From assembly GCF_002097535.1 (NCBI RefSeq), contig NZ_CP020772.1, forward strand, positions 3,867,501 to 3,931,500: 64,000 nucleotides of DNA, in the 5' to 3' direction. A model generated the notes under the pieces. The model was not told the origin of the DNA. It was given only the letters and a program-made list of their open reading frames with translations, and searched no databases. Shown here one piece after another: positions 30,096 through 38,597 of this stretch; positions within the stretch are counted from its first letter, which is position 1, and every line of letters starts with the position of its first letter. The stretch comes from Halobacillus mangrovi (GTDB taxonomy: Bacteria; Bacillota; Bacilli; Bacillales; Halobacillaceae). The position numbers were made by a program, and so were the translations under genes.

Positions 30096-30152
30096 CTTCA
30101 TACCCTCCTTTTGTCTTTAGAATTAACCTTAGTATATCTTATTTTCAGACAA

Positions 30153-30623
30153 TTAGCTACCCTCTTTTTGTTGATCGGCGTACGTCCCGAGTTTCTTCAA
30201 TAACTCGATCGCTTCAACTTTCTCCTCATCTGTTAAGCCTGAAGTAATCGCTTCGATCTGCTTCCAATGATCAGGGAAAATGCCATGCAACAGGTCGCGG
30301 CCTTTTTCGGTGATGGCAGCATAAGTAATTCTTCGATCTTCTGGACAAGGGATTCTTTCCAGATACTCTTTTTTCTCAAGTTTATCCACTACATACGTAA
30401 TGCTTCCACTTGCGAGCAAAATTTTCTCTCCAATCTTTTGAAGAGGTTGATCACCCTGGTGATAAAGTAATTCAAGCACTCCGAATTCGGTAGGATTCAA
30501 TCCGTATCGCTGGATATCATCCTTAACAAGATCAGATATTGCCCTCTGCGCCTTTGATAAAACCACAAACAGCTTCAACGAAGGGTCTTCTTTTTTCTTA
30601 CGGTACATGTCTTGTTCGCTCAT
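30153..30623 (-). CDS. MarR family regulator, MhqR-like
   Basis: 156 residues with a winged helix (NPTEFGVLELLYHQGDQPLQKIGEKILLASGSITYVVDKLEKKEYLER... region about 45-105, wing with PCPEDRR). Resembles B. subtilis MhqR, the quinone-responsive repressor, by memory. No Cys-based sensor is evident apart from the Cys in ERIPCPEDRR. It is upstream of and co-directional with the ABC-F leader. A TATACT (complement at 30,131-30,136) close to its 3' end may start the leader transcript. Confidence 0.8.
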   Translation of the reverse strand: MSEQDMYRKKKEDPSLKLFVVLSKAQRAISDLVKDDIQRYGLNPTEFGVLELLYHQGDQPLQKIGEKILLASGSITYVVDKLEKKEYLERIPCPEDRRITYAAITEKGRDLLHGIFPDHWKQIEAITSGLTDEEKVEAIELLKKLGTYADQQKEGS

Positions 30624-30781
30624 CTCTTTCGCCCTCTCATCCTTTTTTACAATAAAGCTAGTATAAGTTGAAAAAATTTAAGCTGTCAAACCATCCTGCC
30701 CTATCATCTTGACAACTCCTTTGGAAGAAGTTTGAGATGTACACCATAATAATGATAACGAATAGAAGGCGGTGACAAAAA

Positions 30782-31010
30782 GTGCTGAAAGATACAGGTA
30801 AACGTGTCATTCCTGAACATATGGATTCTATGAACTTTCTTTAGATCGAATATATTCCAGGTACCGGTTTTCTATCGCCTACATGAAAGGAGGGTGCTGG
30901 ACTTATGCGGTTCTGGATATGGCATCCCTCTGATCTCGAAACCATGTCAAAGTCATATTGATGAAGTGGGTGGTGAGGATATTTCCGAAAATGAATACAG
31001 ATTAAGATTC
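30782..31010 (+). pseudogene. decayed class I SAM-dependent methyltransferase
   Basis: GTG at 30,782 after GGCGGTGA opens a frame reading VLKDTGKRVIPEHMDSMN. It then hits a stop. A shifted frame continues RYRFSIAYMKG. A third continues VLDLCGSGYGIPLIS, the SAM-binding glycine loop with one residue missing, then HIDEVGGEDISEN. Together these give the N-terminal ~75 residues of a methyltransferase, broken by at least two frameshifts and a stop, and cut off where the minus-strand lipid kinase gene ends. No intact copy is in the window. Confidence 0.7.
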
Positions 31011-31931
31011 ACCATTGGAGAAAAGCTGAAAACCTGTAGAGCCTCCGCTTAAAAAAGTGAAGTGATCATTCAATACTTTAATAGAAGCCGGTGTTTCTCC
31101 TTTAATTTCGCCATCCATATCGATTTCCTGGGAAGAATCCACTTCAATCCAGATTTCCTTCCCTTGCCTGTGATGTAGTTCTTGAAATCTGTCTTCATCC
31201 GCCCATGGACGTTTCATTGTCATTAATTCTTTAAATAAGGTAAGGTTTGAATTCTTAATGATGAGCACGTCCATATTTCCATCATGCAGATCAATTGTAG
31301 GGACAGGTACCTGCCTCGTTCCAATAAACCGCCCATTCATGACAAGGATCATGACGGCCTCCCCCTCCAGACGCTCCCCATCAATATCAATCGTAAATTC
31401 AAAAGGTCTCGCCTGGCCCATCGTTTTCAACGCGCTGATAAAATAACTCAATACTCCTAAACGACTTTTTTGCTCTTCGTCAATATTAAACGAAGTCTGT
31501 GTAACCAGTCCGATTCCCCAAAAGTTGATGAAGTATTCTGTTTCTGTCTTCCCTGCATCTACGGAAACTTCCTCCCCTTCCATGATGGCTTCAGCTGCCT
31601 GTTTAAGATTTTGAGGTATACCTAGTACACGGCTGAAATCGTTGCAAGTACCGCCAGGAAGAACACCCAGGATTGGCCTTTTCTCAAGTTCCGCTAAGCT
31701 ATTAATACATTCATGCAAGGTCCCGTCTCCACCTAAAATGAAAAGCACATCGACTTCGGCTGCTTGCCCTTTGCACACAGCGTCCAATTCCTCAACGGAT
31801 TGGGTTTGGATGACTTTCAACTCTTTGAAATATGGTGTAAGTACATGTAAAGTTTGTGAGAGTCCCTGCTTCAGTTCATTGCTATCCGAATTCCCGTTAT
31901 ATATAAAAAGTCCCTTTTCGTACCGAGCCAT
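31002..31931 (-). CDS. diacylglycerol/YegS-type lipid kinase (first of two)
   Basis: 309 residues from ATG at 31,931 (GGAAAGG 9 bases before). Catalytic GGDGTLHE motif at about residue 70 and GGTCNDFSR just after, typical of the DAGK_cat/LCB5 fold; C-terminal beta-sandwich domain with DGxMDV-like DGNMDVLII. Members phosphorylate diacylglycerol or other lipids. About a third of residues look shared with the paralogue at 58,399, so the two may have different lipid substrates. Confidence 0.9.
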   Translation of the reverse strand: MARYEKGLFIYNGNSDSNELKQGLSQTLHVLTPYFKELKVIQTQSVEELDAVCKGQAAEVDVLFILGGDGTLHECINSLAELEKRPILGVLPGGTCNDFSRVLGIPQNLKQAAEAIMEGEEVSVDAGKTETEYFINFWGIGLVTQTSFNIDEEQKSRLGVLSYFISALKTMGQARPFEFTIDIDGERLEGEAVMILVMNGRFIGTRQVPVPTIDLHDGNMDVLIIKNSNLTLFKELMTMKRPWADEDRFQELHHRQGKEIWIEVDSSQEIDMDGEIKGETPASIKVLNDHFTFLSGGSTGFQLFSNGES

Positions 31932-32139
31932 TCCTATCATCCTTTCCCTACAGTTATGATTTACTAATCCTAACCAATTGAAACCATTTCCAAGAAAATA
32001 GTATGTATTCCTTTCCTACTAGTCTAGCCTCTTTTATTCCCTTATTTTACTATGTCTTTTTCACCCACACTACAATGATGGTTTCTGGCTTACCATTTAA
32101 TTAGTTCCCTAATAAATTATGACCATAAAAACATATTTA

Positions 32140-32168
32140 TTTACAGAATAATCAAGCTGGATTATACT
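32140..32168 (+). promoter_or_regulatory. sigma-A promoter with candidate MarR operator
   Basis: TTTACA (32,140), 17 bp, TATACT (32,163). The inverted repeat ATAATC - 6 bp - GATTAT (32,148-32,165) lies between the two hexamers, a good place for the MarR protein encoded immediately downstream to block transcription. Confidence 0.6.
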
Positions 32169-32195
32169 TATATTTGTTTAGGGGGCTAAGTAATT

Positions 32196-32639
32196 ATGAG
32201 TGATCAACAATATAATGATTCCTTGGGATACAACATCCATATGGTCTCACATTTTATACAGAACTTATATAATGAAGAACTCAGTCAATATGACCTGACT
32301 CATTCACAGGCAAAAGTGATCTATCTCCTTGCTAAATATGGAGATCAGACACAATCTGACTTACAGAAGAAACTCCATATTAAAGCATCTTCGATGAATG
32401 GAATTGTCGACTCTCTTCTCAAACACGAGCGCATCCAAAAAGTTTCCTGTTCAAAAGACAAACGCTCAAAATGGATTACTCTTACAGAGAAGGGTCTTGA
32501 ACTTCATGGAAACATTTTACGAATTATTGAGGAAATCGAATCAAAAGCTTCTCAAGGACTTAGTGAGGAAGAACAAATAATTATGGTTTCTTGGTTGAAA
32601 AAAATGCAGGCCAATTTGAAACCATCCGGAAGGGATTAA
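32196..32639 (+). CDS. MarR family transcriptional regulator
   Basis: 147 residues, winged helix with LTHSQAKVIYLLAKYG, DLQKKLHIKASSMNGIVDSLL recognition region and a KDKRSKWI wing. It is followed after 3 bases by a MATE exporter gene, so it probably represses its own two-gene operon and responds to an exported compound. Confidence 0.9.
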   Translation: MSDQQYNDSLGYNIHMVSHFIQNLYNEELSQYDLTHSQAKVIYLLAKYGDQTQSDLQKKLHIKASSMNGIVDSLLKHERIQKVSCSKDKRSKWITLTEKGLELHGNILRIIEEIESKASQGLSEEEQIIMVSWLKKMQANLKPSGRD

Positions 32640-32642
32640 TCC

Positions 32643-34025
32643 ATGAAACAACAGAGTCAACGCTTAGGAACTCAACCCATTCCTAAATTACTTGCAAATT
32701 TATCTATTCCAGCCATGATCGGAATGTTCGTCATGGCTTTATATAATGTAATCGATACCTTGTTTATTGCCAGAGGTGTCGGAATACTTGGCGTTTCCGG
32801 TGTAAGTATTGGCTTCCCCGTCATGATGATCTTGATGGCAATCTCAGCAGCTGTCGGTATTGGGGGCGCCTCAGTCATATCACGTCTTCTAGGTGAAAAC
32901 AAAGCGGAGGAAGCGAACGAGGTATTCGGAAATATCTTGTTTACAATCATCATTATTAGTGTCATTGGCTTTGTCAGTGCTTTCACGTTTCTTGAACCAA
33001 TGCTCACGCTATTTGGAGCCACCGAGAATATTTTACCTTATGCGAAGGATTATTTGTTCCCAATCATGCTGGGATCCATTTTCTTCTCATTTGCATTCAC
33101 AACAAACAGCATCATCCGATCAGAGGGCAACTCAAGATTCGCGATGATTACAATGATCATTCCTGCTGTGTTGAACATCATTCTGGACCCAATCTTCATT
33201 TTCGGACTAGATATGGGAGTACAAGGAGCATCTGTAGCAACCGTTATTTCTCAGGCTTCTGTCAGCGTTGTCGTACTCTTTTATTTCCTTCAAGGGAGAT
33301 CATCTCTTCAGCTATACACGGCTTATTTGAAGCCAAAATTTCATGTGTTGAAAGAAGTCATTTCGATCGGAATGCCTGCATTCATCCGCCAGGTATCAGG
33401 AAGCGGAATGATGATTGCCATCAACCTAATGCTCATTAAATTTGGCGGTGAATTTGAGGTCGGTGTATTTGGGATCGTGCAAAAACTTTCGATGTTCACA
33501 ATCATGCCTATGATTGGTGTTTTGCAAGGGATGCAGCCAATCATTGGGTATAACTATGGAGCTAAACAGTATGACCGTTTAAAAGAAACCATCCTTCTTG
33601 GGATGAAAGTGGTTACTATCATTTCGGCAGGGATTTTCGTATTGATGATGGCGTTCCCTGAAGGACTCATGCAAATCTTCACAGGTGATAAAGCTACGAT
33701 AGAAACAGGGGCTCATGCGATGAGGATTATGTTTGCTCTTGCCATTCTCATTGGTGCCCAGGTTGTAAGCGGAGGACTATATCAAGCGCTTGGAATGGCA
33801 AAACCTGCCCTGATCCTGTCCATGGCTCGCCAAGTGTTATTCCTGATACCACTAGTCCTGATCCTTCCCCACTTCTTTGGGGTGACTGGCGTATGGCTGG
33901 CATTTCCCATTTCAGACCTTTTATCGTTCATTCTCTCTATCGTTTTCTTATACAAAGACAGAACATTATTTTTTAAATCCAAAAAAGATTTACCAAATCG
34001 TTACGAAACAGCACCATCCCCCTAA
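32643..34025 (+). CDS. MATE family multidrug/Na+ (H+) antiporter
   Basis: 460 residues, twelve membrane segments in two MatE halves. Starts PKLLANLSIPAMIGMFVMALYNVIDTLFIARGVG, the usual MATE N-terminal region. It exports cationic drugs or metabolites using a cation gradient. Operon with the upstream MarR gene; terminator just downstream. Confidence 0.93.
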   Translation: MKQQSQRLGTQPIPKLLANLSIPAMIGMFVMALYNVIDTLFIARGVGILGVSGVSIGFPVMMILMAISAAVGIGGASVISRLLGENKAEEANEVFGNILFTIIIISVIGFVSAFTFLEPMLTLFGATENILPYAKDYLFPIMLGSIFFSFAFTTNSIIRSEGNSRFAMITMIIPAVLNIILDPIFIFGLDMGVQGASVATVISQASVSVVVLFYFLQGRSSLQLYTAYLKPKFHVLKEVISIGMPAFIRQVSGSGMMIAINLMLIKFGGEFEVGVFGIVQKLSMFTIMPMIGVLQGMQPIIGYNYGAKQYDRLKETILLGMKVVTIISAGIFVLMMAFPEGLMQIFTGDKATIETGAHAMRIMFALAILIGAQVVSGGLYQALGMAKPALILSMARQVLFLIPLVLILPHFFGVTGVWLAFPISDLLSFILSIVFLYKDRTLFFKSKKDLPNRYETAPSP

Positions 34026-34033
34026 TAATCATC

Positions 34034-34068
34034 AAAGCACGGCGTGAGCACACGTCGTGCTTTTGTTT
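34034..34068 (+). terminator. terminator of the marR-MATE operon
   Basis: AAAGCACG pairs with CGTGCTTT; followed by TTGTTTT. Confidence 0.8.
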
Positions 34069-34260
34069 TAGCAATCTATCCTCAGAGCTTTTCCAATAAT
34101 TTCAATGATCTTATAGCATGGTACGACAAATTCAGTTAAAATGAATAGAGAATAGACACAAGTTTCGTTCTTCTTTCGTGTAATCCTGACTATTTTTTGC
34201 AGGAAGGAAAAGAACGCTGCTACATAAGCAACTGGACTACATAGATAAAGGATGGACTTC

Positions 34261-34932
34261 ATGACATATTCCGTGAATTTGATCAAACTTTTTTTGCGCC
34301 GTGATGATCATCTATTCAAGTTGAATGAGGCTGAAAGAATAAAGAATGTATGGAATCTATTATTCTTCTTACTCGTGTTGACGATTCTTACATACACATG
34401 GACAGCATGGCTTGGGTTGGGTTCAGAAGCGATTTCTGCCAATATGACAGGTTGGAACAGGGTCGAATACGAGTTCAGGAAAATATGGTTTGTGATTGGA
34501 CGAGCAGCCTATGCTCTCCTCGTCTACTTGTTCATCCTGTTTATATCATCGTTCTTTTACTGGTTATTTAATGATGTTTCCTATAAACGGTTATTCATCA
34601 TACAAATGAACGTATTATTGATCATGCTCATCGAGCGAGTGACCTGGGTTCCTTTAATGTTGTTTGCAGGGATTGACTGGTATGTATCCCCTTTTTCTCT
34701 AGGTGTGATCACTTCATACATAACAGAGCTTGATTGGGTCATTTACTTTTTCGGTGCCATTTCCCTTTTCCAGCTTTTTATCATTTGGTACCAGGTGAAG
34801 TGTATTTCATGGCTCTCTTCAACAAAAAAAGGCTGGATATGGACGGGCGTTATTTTTTGGCACATTCTACTATGGGCAGGAACAGCAGCGCTATCCTACT
34901 ACGACCTGTTTCTTCTTCAAATCATCAAGTAA
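34261..34932 (+). CDS. YIP1-type membrane protein (YknW-like)
   Basis: 223 residues from ATG at 34,261 (AAAGG 9 bases before). Five or six membrane segments with an early acidic/basic stretch (FLRRDDHLFKLNEAER). This fits the Yip1 family and resembles YknW, which in B. subtilis is encoded with the YknXYZ efflux complex that protects against the SDP toxin. Here only the adaptor gene follows. Assignment by fold and context, moderately sure. Confidence 0.6.
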   Translation: MTYSVNLIKLFLRRDDHLFKLNEAERIKNVWNLLFFLLVLTILTYTWTAWLGLGSEAISANMTGWNRVEYEFRKIWFVIGRAAYALLVYLFILFISSFFYWLFNDVSYKRLFIIQMNVLLIMLIERVTWVPLMLFAGIDWYVSPFSLGVITSYITELDWVIYFFGAISLFQLFIIWYQVKCISWLSSTKKGWIWTGVIFWHILLWAGTAALSYYDLFLLQIIK

Positions 34933-34951
34933 GAAAAGGTGTGTATCATTA

Positions 34952-36208
34952 ATGAAAAAGAAGAACTATAAAGGCAGAATCATCGGCTTAGCTATTATTG
35001 CTCTTGTTACAGCAAATGCATTCCTGATTTACTTCGATGAAGATCATGAAAAAGTTGACCGTAAATCCTATGTTAACGAATGGTCACAGGCGATTACCTA
35101 TGATCTGTTTGAAACCCTTGATACGGAGGGGGTCTTTGCCTCCCAGGAATCCGAAGAGGTTTATTTCAGCCAGGAGGTTGGAGCCTTTCAGGAGTTTCTC
35201 GTTGAGGAAAACCAATCCGTTAGCGAAGGAGATGATCTTTACACCTATGAAGTTCAAAATTATGCACAGCAGGAGAGCAACCTTGAAGGAGAAATTGCCC
35301 TTCTTAAAGAAGAAATTAACGCGATTGAGGATTACATAAATGAGATCGAGAATTATGAGGTCCCTGAACCCGAAAGCGACAACACCAGCTCTTTCTTCAA
35401 TAATTCAGACGATACAAGTGATTCCAGTGAGCCTGCACAGTATGTAGAGACGGAATTTCAAAAACAGAGTAAATTAGCGGAGCAAGAAGCAGAATTGACA
35501 AAGAAAGAAGCTATGCTTGAAATGGCAGAGGATCAACTTGATCAGCTGCAGGAGGAAGGACAGACCATTACCGTTACAAGTTCTTTCTCAGGTACAATTA
35601 CTGATATTTCCGAAGAATTGAATGCCCCTCTTCTCACCTTGAAATCTACGAATCTTCAAATTGAAGGAAAGTTCAATGAAGATGAAAGGAAATTGGTAGA
35701 AGAAGATATGGCCGCGCGTATTGAAGTGGAAGATTTGAACCTTGAATTAGAAGGTACACTATCTTCGATCCATAGCTTTCCAGAAGAAGTCGAAGTCCAC
35801 CGCTCCAGCTACTATCCGTTTGAAGTAAGCATAGATGAATCGGAGGAACAGCTTTTGCCAGGATATCATGCTGATGTAGATATTGTTACGGCTGAAGCGC
35901 TCGGAGCAGTCACCGTCATGGAAGATCTATTACTAACTGAAAAGAATTTGTATGCCTGGGTGATGAATAGTGAAGGACGATTAGAAAGACGGGCTGTTAC
36001 TACAGGAATTAACGAGGAAGGCCTAATCGAGGTAACGGAAGGGCTCCAGGAAGGAGAATGGCTGGCCTATCAGCCAAAAGATGAATTTCGCCGACAGGCT
36101 CCATTCATTACTCCGATTAAACTGCGTGATCTGGACTTTCAGGACATAATCGATGTCGACGAAGACACACTCACAACCTATGGTCTTCTAGGCCTTCTTG
36201 CTAGATAG
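34952..36208 (+). CDS. HlyD/RND-type membrane fusion (adaptor) protein, YknX-like
   Basis: 418 residues. One N-terminal membrane anchor (IIGLAIIALVTANAFLIYF), split lipoyl/barrel-sandwich motifs (VGAFQEFLVEENQSVSEGDDLYTYE and TVTSSFSGTITDI) around a coiled coil of about 110 residues, and a C-terminal beta-barrel region. The coiled coil holds an Asn/Ser/Asp-rich insert (about 145-165). Overall very acidic, as is usual for extracellular parts of halophile proteins. It lies 19 bp after the YIP1 gene; no ATPase or permease gene follows. Confidence 0.85.
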   Translation: MKKKNYKGRIIGLAIIALVTANAFLIYFDEDHEKVDRKSYVNEWSQAITYDLFETLDTEGVFASQESEEVYFSQEVGAFQEFLVEENQSVSEGDDLYTYEVQNYAQQESNLEGEIALLKEEINAIEDYINEIENYEVPEPESDNTSSFFNNSDDTSDSSEPAQYVETEFQKQSKLAEQEAELTKKEAMLEMAEDQLDQLQEEGQTITVTSSFSGTITDISEELNAPLLTLKSTNLQIEGKFNEDERKLVEEDMAARIEVEDLNLELEGTLSSIHSFPEEVEVHRSSYYPFEVSIDESEEQLLPGYHADVDIVTAEALGAVTVMEDLLLTEKNLYAWVMNSEGRLERRAVTTGINEEGLIEVTEGLQEGEWLAYQPKDEFRRQAPFITPIKLRDLDFQDIIDVDEDTLTTYGLLGLLAR

Positions 36209-36249
36209 AAAAAAGTGTTCCTCCTTCCTATAAGAGGAACACTTTTTTT
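36209..36249 (+). terminator. terminator of the YIP1-adaptor operon
   Basis: AAAAAAGTGTTCCTC pairs with GAGGAACACTTTTTT directly after the stop codon. Confidence 0.9.
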
Positions 36250-36261
36250 GATTAAATAGCT

Positions 36262-36383
36262 AGGGGCGTTGGGGAAGGGTGAGACTCCCGCGGGAGAAGG
36301 AAATAGGCGAGATCCCACAGGGCGCAGCCCGCGGAAGCTCGTCAGGTCCCCCGCAGGAAAGCGAATTCTTCCCCAACGCCCCT
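36262..36383. repeat. type 1 dispersed repeat, copy A (122 bp)
   Basis: Perfect 16-bp terminal arms AGGGGCGTTGGGGAAG and CTTCCCCAACGCCCCT enclose a GC-rich core containing GAGACTCCCGCGGGAGAAGG, GGCGAGATCCCACAGGGCGC and CCCGCAGGAAAGCGA. The core matches copy B at 54,440 (which is inverted) while the arms do not. The remaining sequence to 36,555 is AT-rich without a gene. Confidence 0.8.
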
Positions 36384-36555
36384 AAATTCCCAGATATATA
36401 GACATCAAACCTTCCAGAAAAATGTTATTATTTATGGCTAACCACAGATTCGTTGAACAAAAGCAACTAGTTAGATTCATAAATTTGCATATCCTAAGTT
36501 CTCATGGGACGATAGAATAAATGATAAATTTGAAAAGCAAAGGGGGTAATGAATC

Positions 36556-37587
36556 ATGAAATTAAGTGTACTGGACCAGTCCCCCATCTTATCCGGGATG
36601 AATCCTCACGAAGCCTTTCAGCAAACGAAGGAACTTGCGAAGCTGACAGATCGATTAGGCTATCACAGATTCTGGGTCTCCGAACACCATAGTACAGAGT
36701 CGTTAGCTGGCTCATCTCCTGAAATACTGGCTGCTCATTTGGCCGCCCACACCGAAAATATCCGCATTGGAACCGGAGGAGTCCTCCTTCCTCACTATAG
36801 TTCTTATAAGGTAGCCGAGTCGTTTAGGGTACTTGAAACTCTGCACCCGAGCCGGATTGATTTAGGCGTAGGGCGAGCACCTGGAGGCATGCCAAATGTA
36901 AACCTTGCCCTCAACGGGGGTAGCGTACCAAATGTCGAGGGCTACCCGGGTCAAATCGAGGAATTGATGGCCTATTTACATGGTCAAGATCCACATGGAA
37001 TGGATATCTATGCGACACCTAGAGGAGAAACATCCCCGCCAATCTGGATGCTCGGTTCAAGCGGGACAAGTGCACGACTTGCAGCTGACTTAGGGGTTTC
37101 CTACTCTTTTGCCCATTTTATTAATGGACGTGGAGGCACAAGAGCGGTTGAGCGTTATTTCAACTATTTTACTCCTTCTATGCAGCAAAGTGAGCCAAAC
37201 GCGAACGTGTCCATTTTCGTCGTTTGCGCGGATTCAGATGGGCATGCGGAGTATCTAGCTTCTAGTCTGGACCTTGCTCTTTTGAAAATTGAACAAGGCG
37301 GGAAAAATAATTATTTTCCTACACCTGAAGAAGCGCTTCAGTACCCTTACTCTCATTTTGAGGAACAGCGTATCCAAGAAAACCGCAACCGTATGATTGT
37401 AGGTTCTGTAGAGAAAGTAAAGGAAGAAATACAAGAATTGGCTCAGATTTATCACGTTGATGAGATTATTGTCAATACAATTGTAACGCCTTTTGAAGAT
37501 CGCCTAAGATCCTATGAACTCTTAGCTGAGGCCTTCGAATTACGTCAGACAGAGACTACCAATCTCAAAAACTCTGGCAACTACTGA
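36556..37587 (+). CDS. luciferase-like (LLM class) flavin-dependent oxidoreductase
   Basis: 343 residues, TIM-barrel bacterial luciferase fold: SVLDQSPILSG, RFWVSEHHSTESLAGSSPE, RIGTGGVLLPHYS, RIDLGVGRAPGG. Uses reduced flavin to oxygenate or reduce an unknown substrate; close to B. subtilis YceB-type proteins. Single gene with AAAGGGGG ribosome site. Confidence 0.9.
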   Translation: MKLSVLDQSPILSGMNPHEAFQQTKELAKLTDRLGYHRFWVSEHHSTESLAGSSPEILAAHLAAHTENIRIGTGGVLLPHYSSYKVAESFRVLETLHPSRIDLGVGRAPGGMPNVNLALNGGSVPNVEGYPGQIEELMAYLHGQDPHGMDIYATPRGETSPPIWMLGSSGTSARLAADLGVSYSFAHFINGRGGTRAVERYFNYFTPSMQQSEPNANVSIFVVCADSDGHAEYLASSLDLALLKIEQGGKNNYFPTPEEALQYPYSHFEEQRIQENRNRMIVGSVEKVKEEIQELAQIYHVDEIIVNTIVTPFEDRLRSYELLAEAFELRQTETTNLKNSGNY

Positions 37588-37614
37588 AAACCTTATCCCT
37601 ATCTCCCAGAAGAA

Positions 37615-37649
37615 AATCCTCCGTCACGAAACTTTTTCGACGGAGGATT
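37615..37649. terminator. bidirectional terminator between LLM and DUF2164 genes
   Basis: AATCCTCCGTC pairs perfectly with GACGGAGGATT; convergent neighbours. Confidence 0.85.
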
Positions 37650-37666
37650 ACTTATTCAAAAAGAAG

Positions 37667-37918
37667 TTATCTTTTAGGACGGCCCGCAGGTCTTTCTAAA
37701 GACAGCAAGTCTTCATCTAGGTTCATTACTTTTTGCTCTACCATCCGCCTTGAGTCATGAATGGCCTTATTGTATAAAAAGGGGCCAAGTTCATTCACCA
37801 TGTATTGGACAAGCTGGTCTGCAGCCAGTTCACCGATTTCCTCGCCCCTTTCTAGTTCGAAATATTCCTGCACCCGCGCAATGACATATTCTCTTTCCTC
37901 TTTCTTTAATCTATTCAA
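37667..37918 (-). CDS. DUF2164 family protein
   Basis: 83 residues from TTG at 37,918 (GGGGGG 5 bases before). Sequence NRLKKEEREYVIARVQEYFELERGEEIGELAADQLVQYMVNELGPFLYNKAI fits DUF2164, a small family of unknown function. The longer frame upstream lacks a ribosome site. Confidence 0.8.
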   Translation of the reverse strand: MNRLKKEEREYVIARVQEYFELERGEEIGELAADQLVQYMVNELGPFLYNKAIHDSRRMVEQKVMNLDEDLLSLERPAGRPKR

Positions 37919-37982
37919 GTTATCCCCCCCTCTTATCCTTATCCTAGCATAAAGCAAATTTTCCTAAGGAGTGGCTGCCACT

Positions 37983-38597
37983 ATGAAAAAAACTTATGAA
38001 ACCGTATCGACCGTTGAAGAACTGGAACAGCTGCAAGGAACGGCTGGCCCTTTGGCTCAGCATAAAGTGATTCGACACCTTGATGAACATTGCATACCCT
38101 TCCTTCAACACTCTCCTTTCACCGTGCTTAGTACGTCAAATAAGGATGGGGAATGCGATAGCTCCCCACGGGGAGATGAACCGGGTTTTGTCTATATTTT
38201 AGATACCAAACATTTTGTACTGCCTGAGCGAATGGATTCGATACGAAACTTGCTTGAAAACAAAAACATAGGTCTTCTATTCATGATACCAGGCTTAGAG
38301 GAAACCCTTCGAATAAATGGAAAAGCAGAAATCATTAAAGATTCCACGATCCTTCAACACCTTGAAGAAAAAGGGCATATTCCGAAAATCGGCATCTTAG
38401 TATCTGTAGAAGAATGCTATATTCACTGTGCCAAAGCTTTAAAACGATCCCACCTCTGGGACCCAGATCAATGGCCAGATTCAAGTGGTCTTGCAAAGCC
38501 AGCGAAAATGATGGCTGATCATGCAAAACTAGATGACTTTAATGAAGCCAAAGTGCAGGATGCTTTCAATGAAAGTTATACGAAAAGGCTTTATTAA
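37983..38597 (+). CDS. pyridoxamine 5'-phosphate oxidase-family flavoprotein
   Basis: 204 residues from ATG at 37,983 (AAGGAG 11 bases before). Split-barrel FMN-binding fold with FTVLSTSNKDGECDSSPRGD and NIGLLFMIPGLEETLRINGKA, as in the MSMEG_1061-type PPOX group. Probably a small-molecule reductase; substrate unknown. Its stop overlaps the end of the convergent methyltransferase gene by 4 bases. Confidence 0.85.
   Translation: MKKTYETVSTVEELEQLQGTAGPLAQHKVIRHLDEHCIPFLQHSPFTVLSTSNKDGECDSSPRGDEPGFVYILDTKHFVLPERMDSIRNLLENKNIGLLFMIPGLEETLRINGKAEIIKDSTILQHLEEKGHIPKIGILVSVEECYIHCAKALKRSHLWDPDQWPDSSGLAKPAKMMADHAKLDDFNEAKVQDAFNESYTKRLY

Noticed and set aside
36262..36383. Insertion sequence or MITE with conserved terminal repeats
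   Set aside because: No transposase, no clear target duplication, and arms differ between copies.
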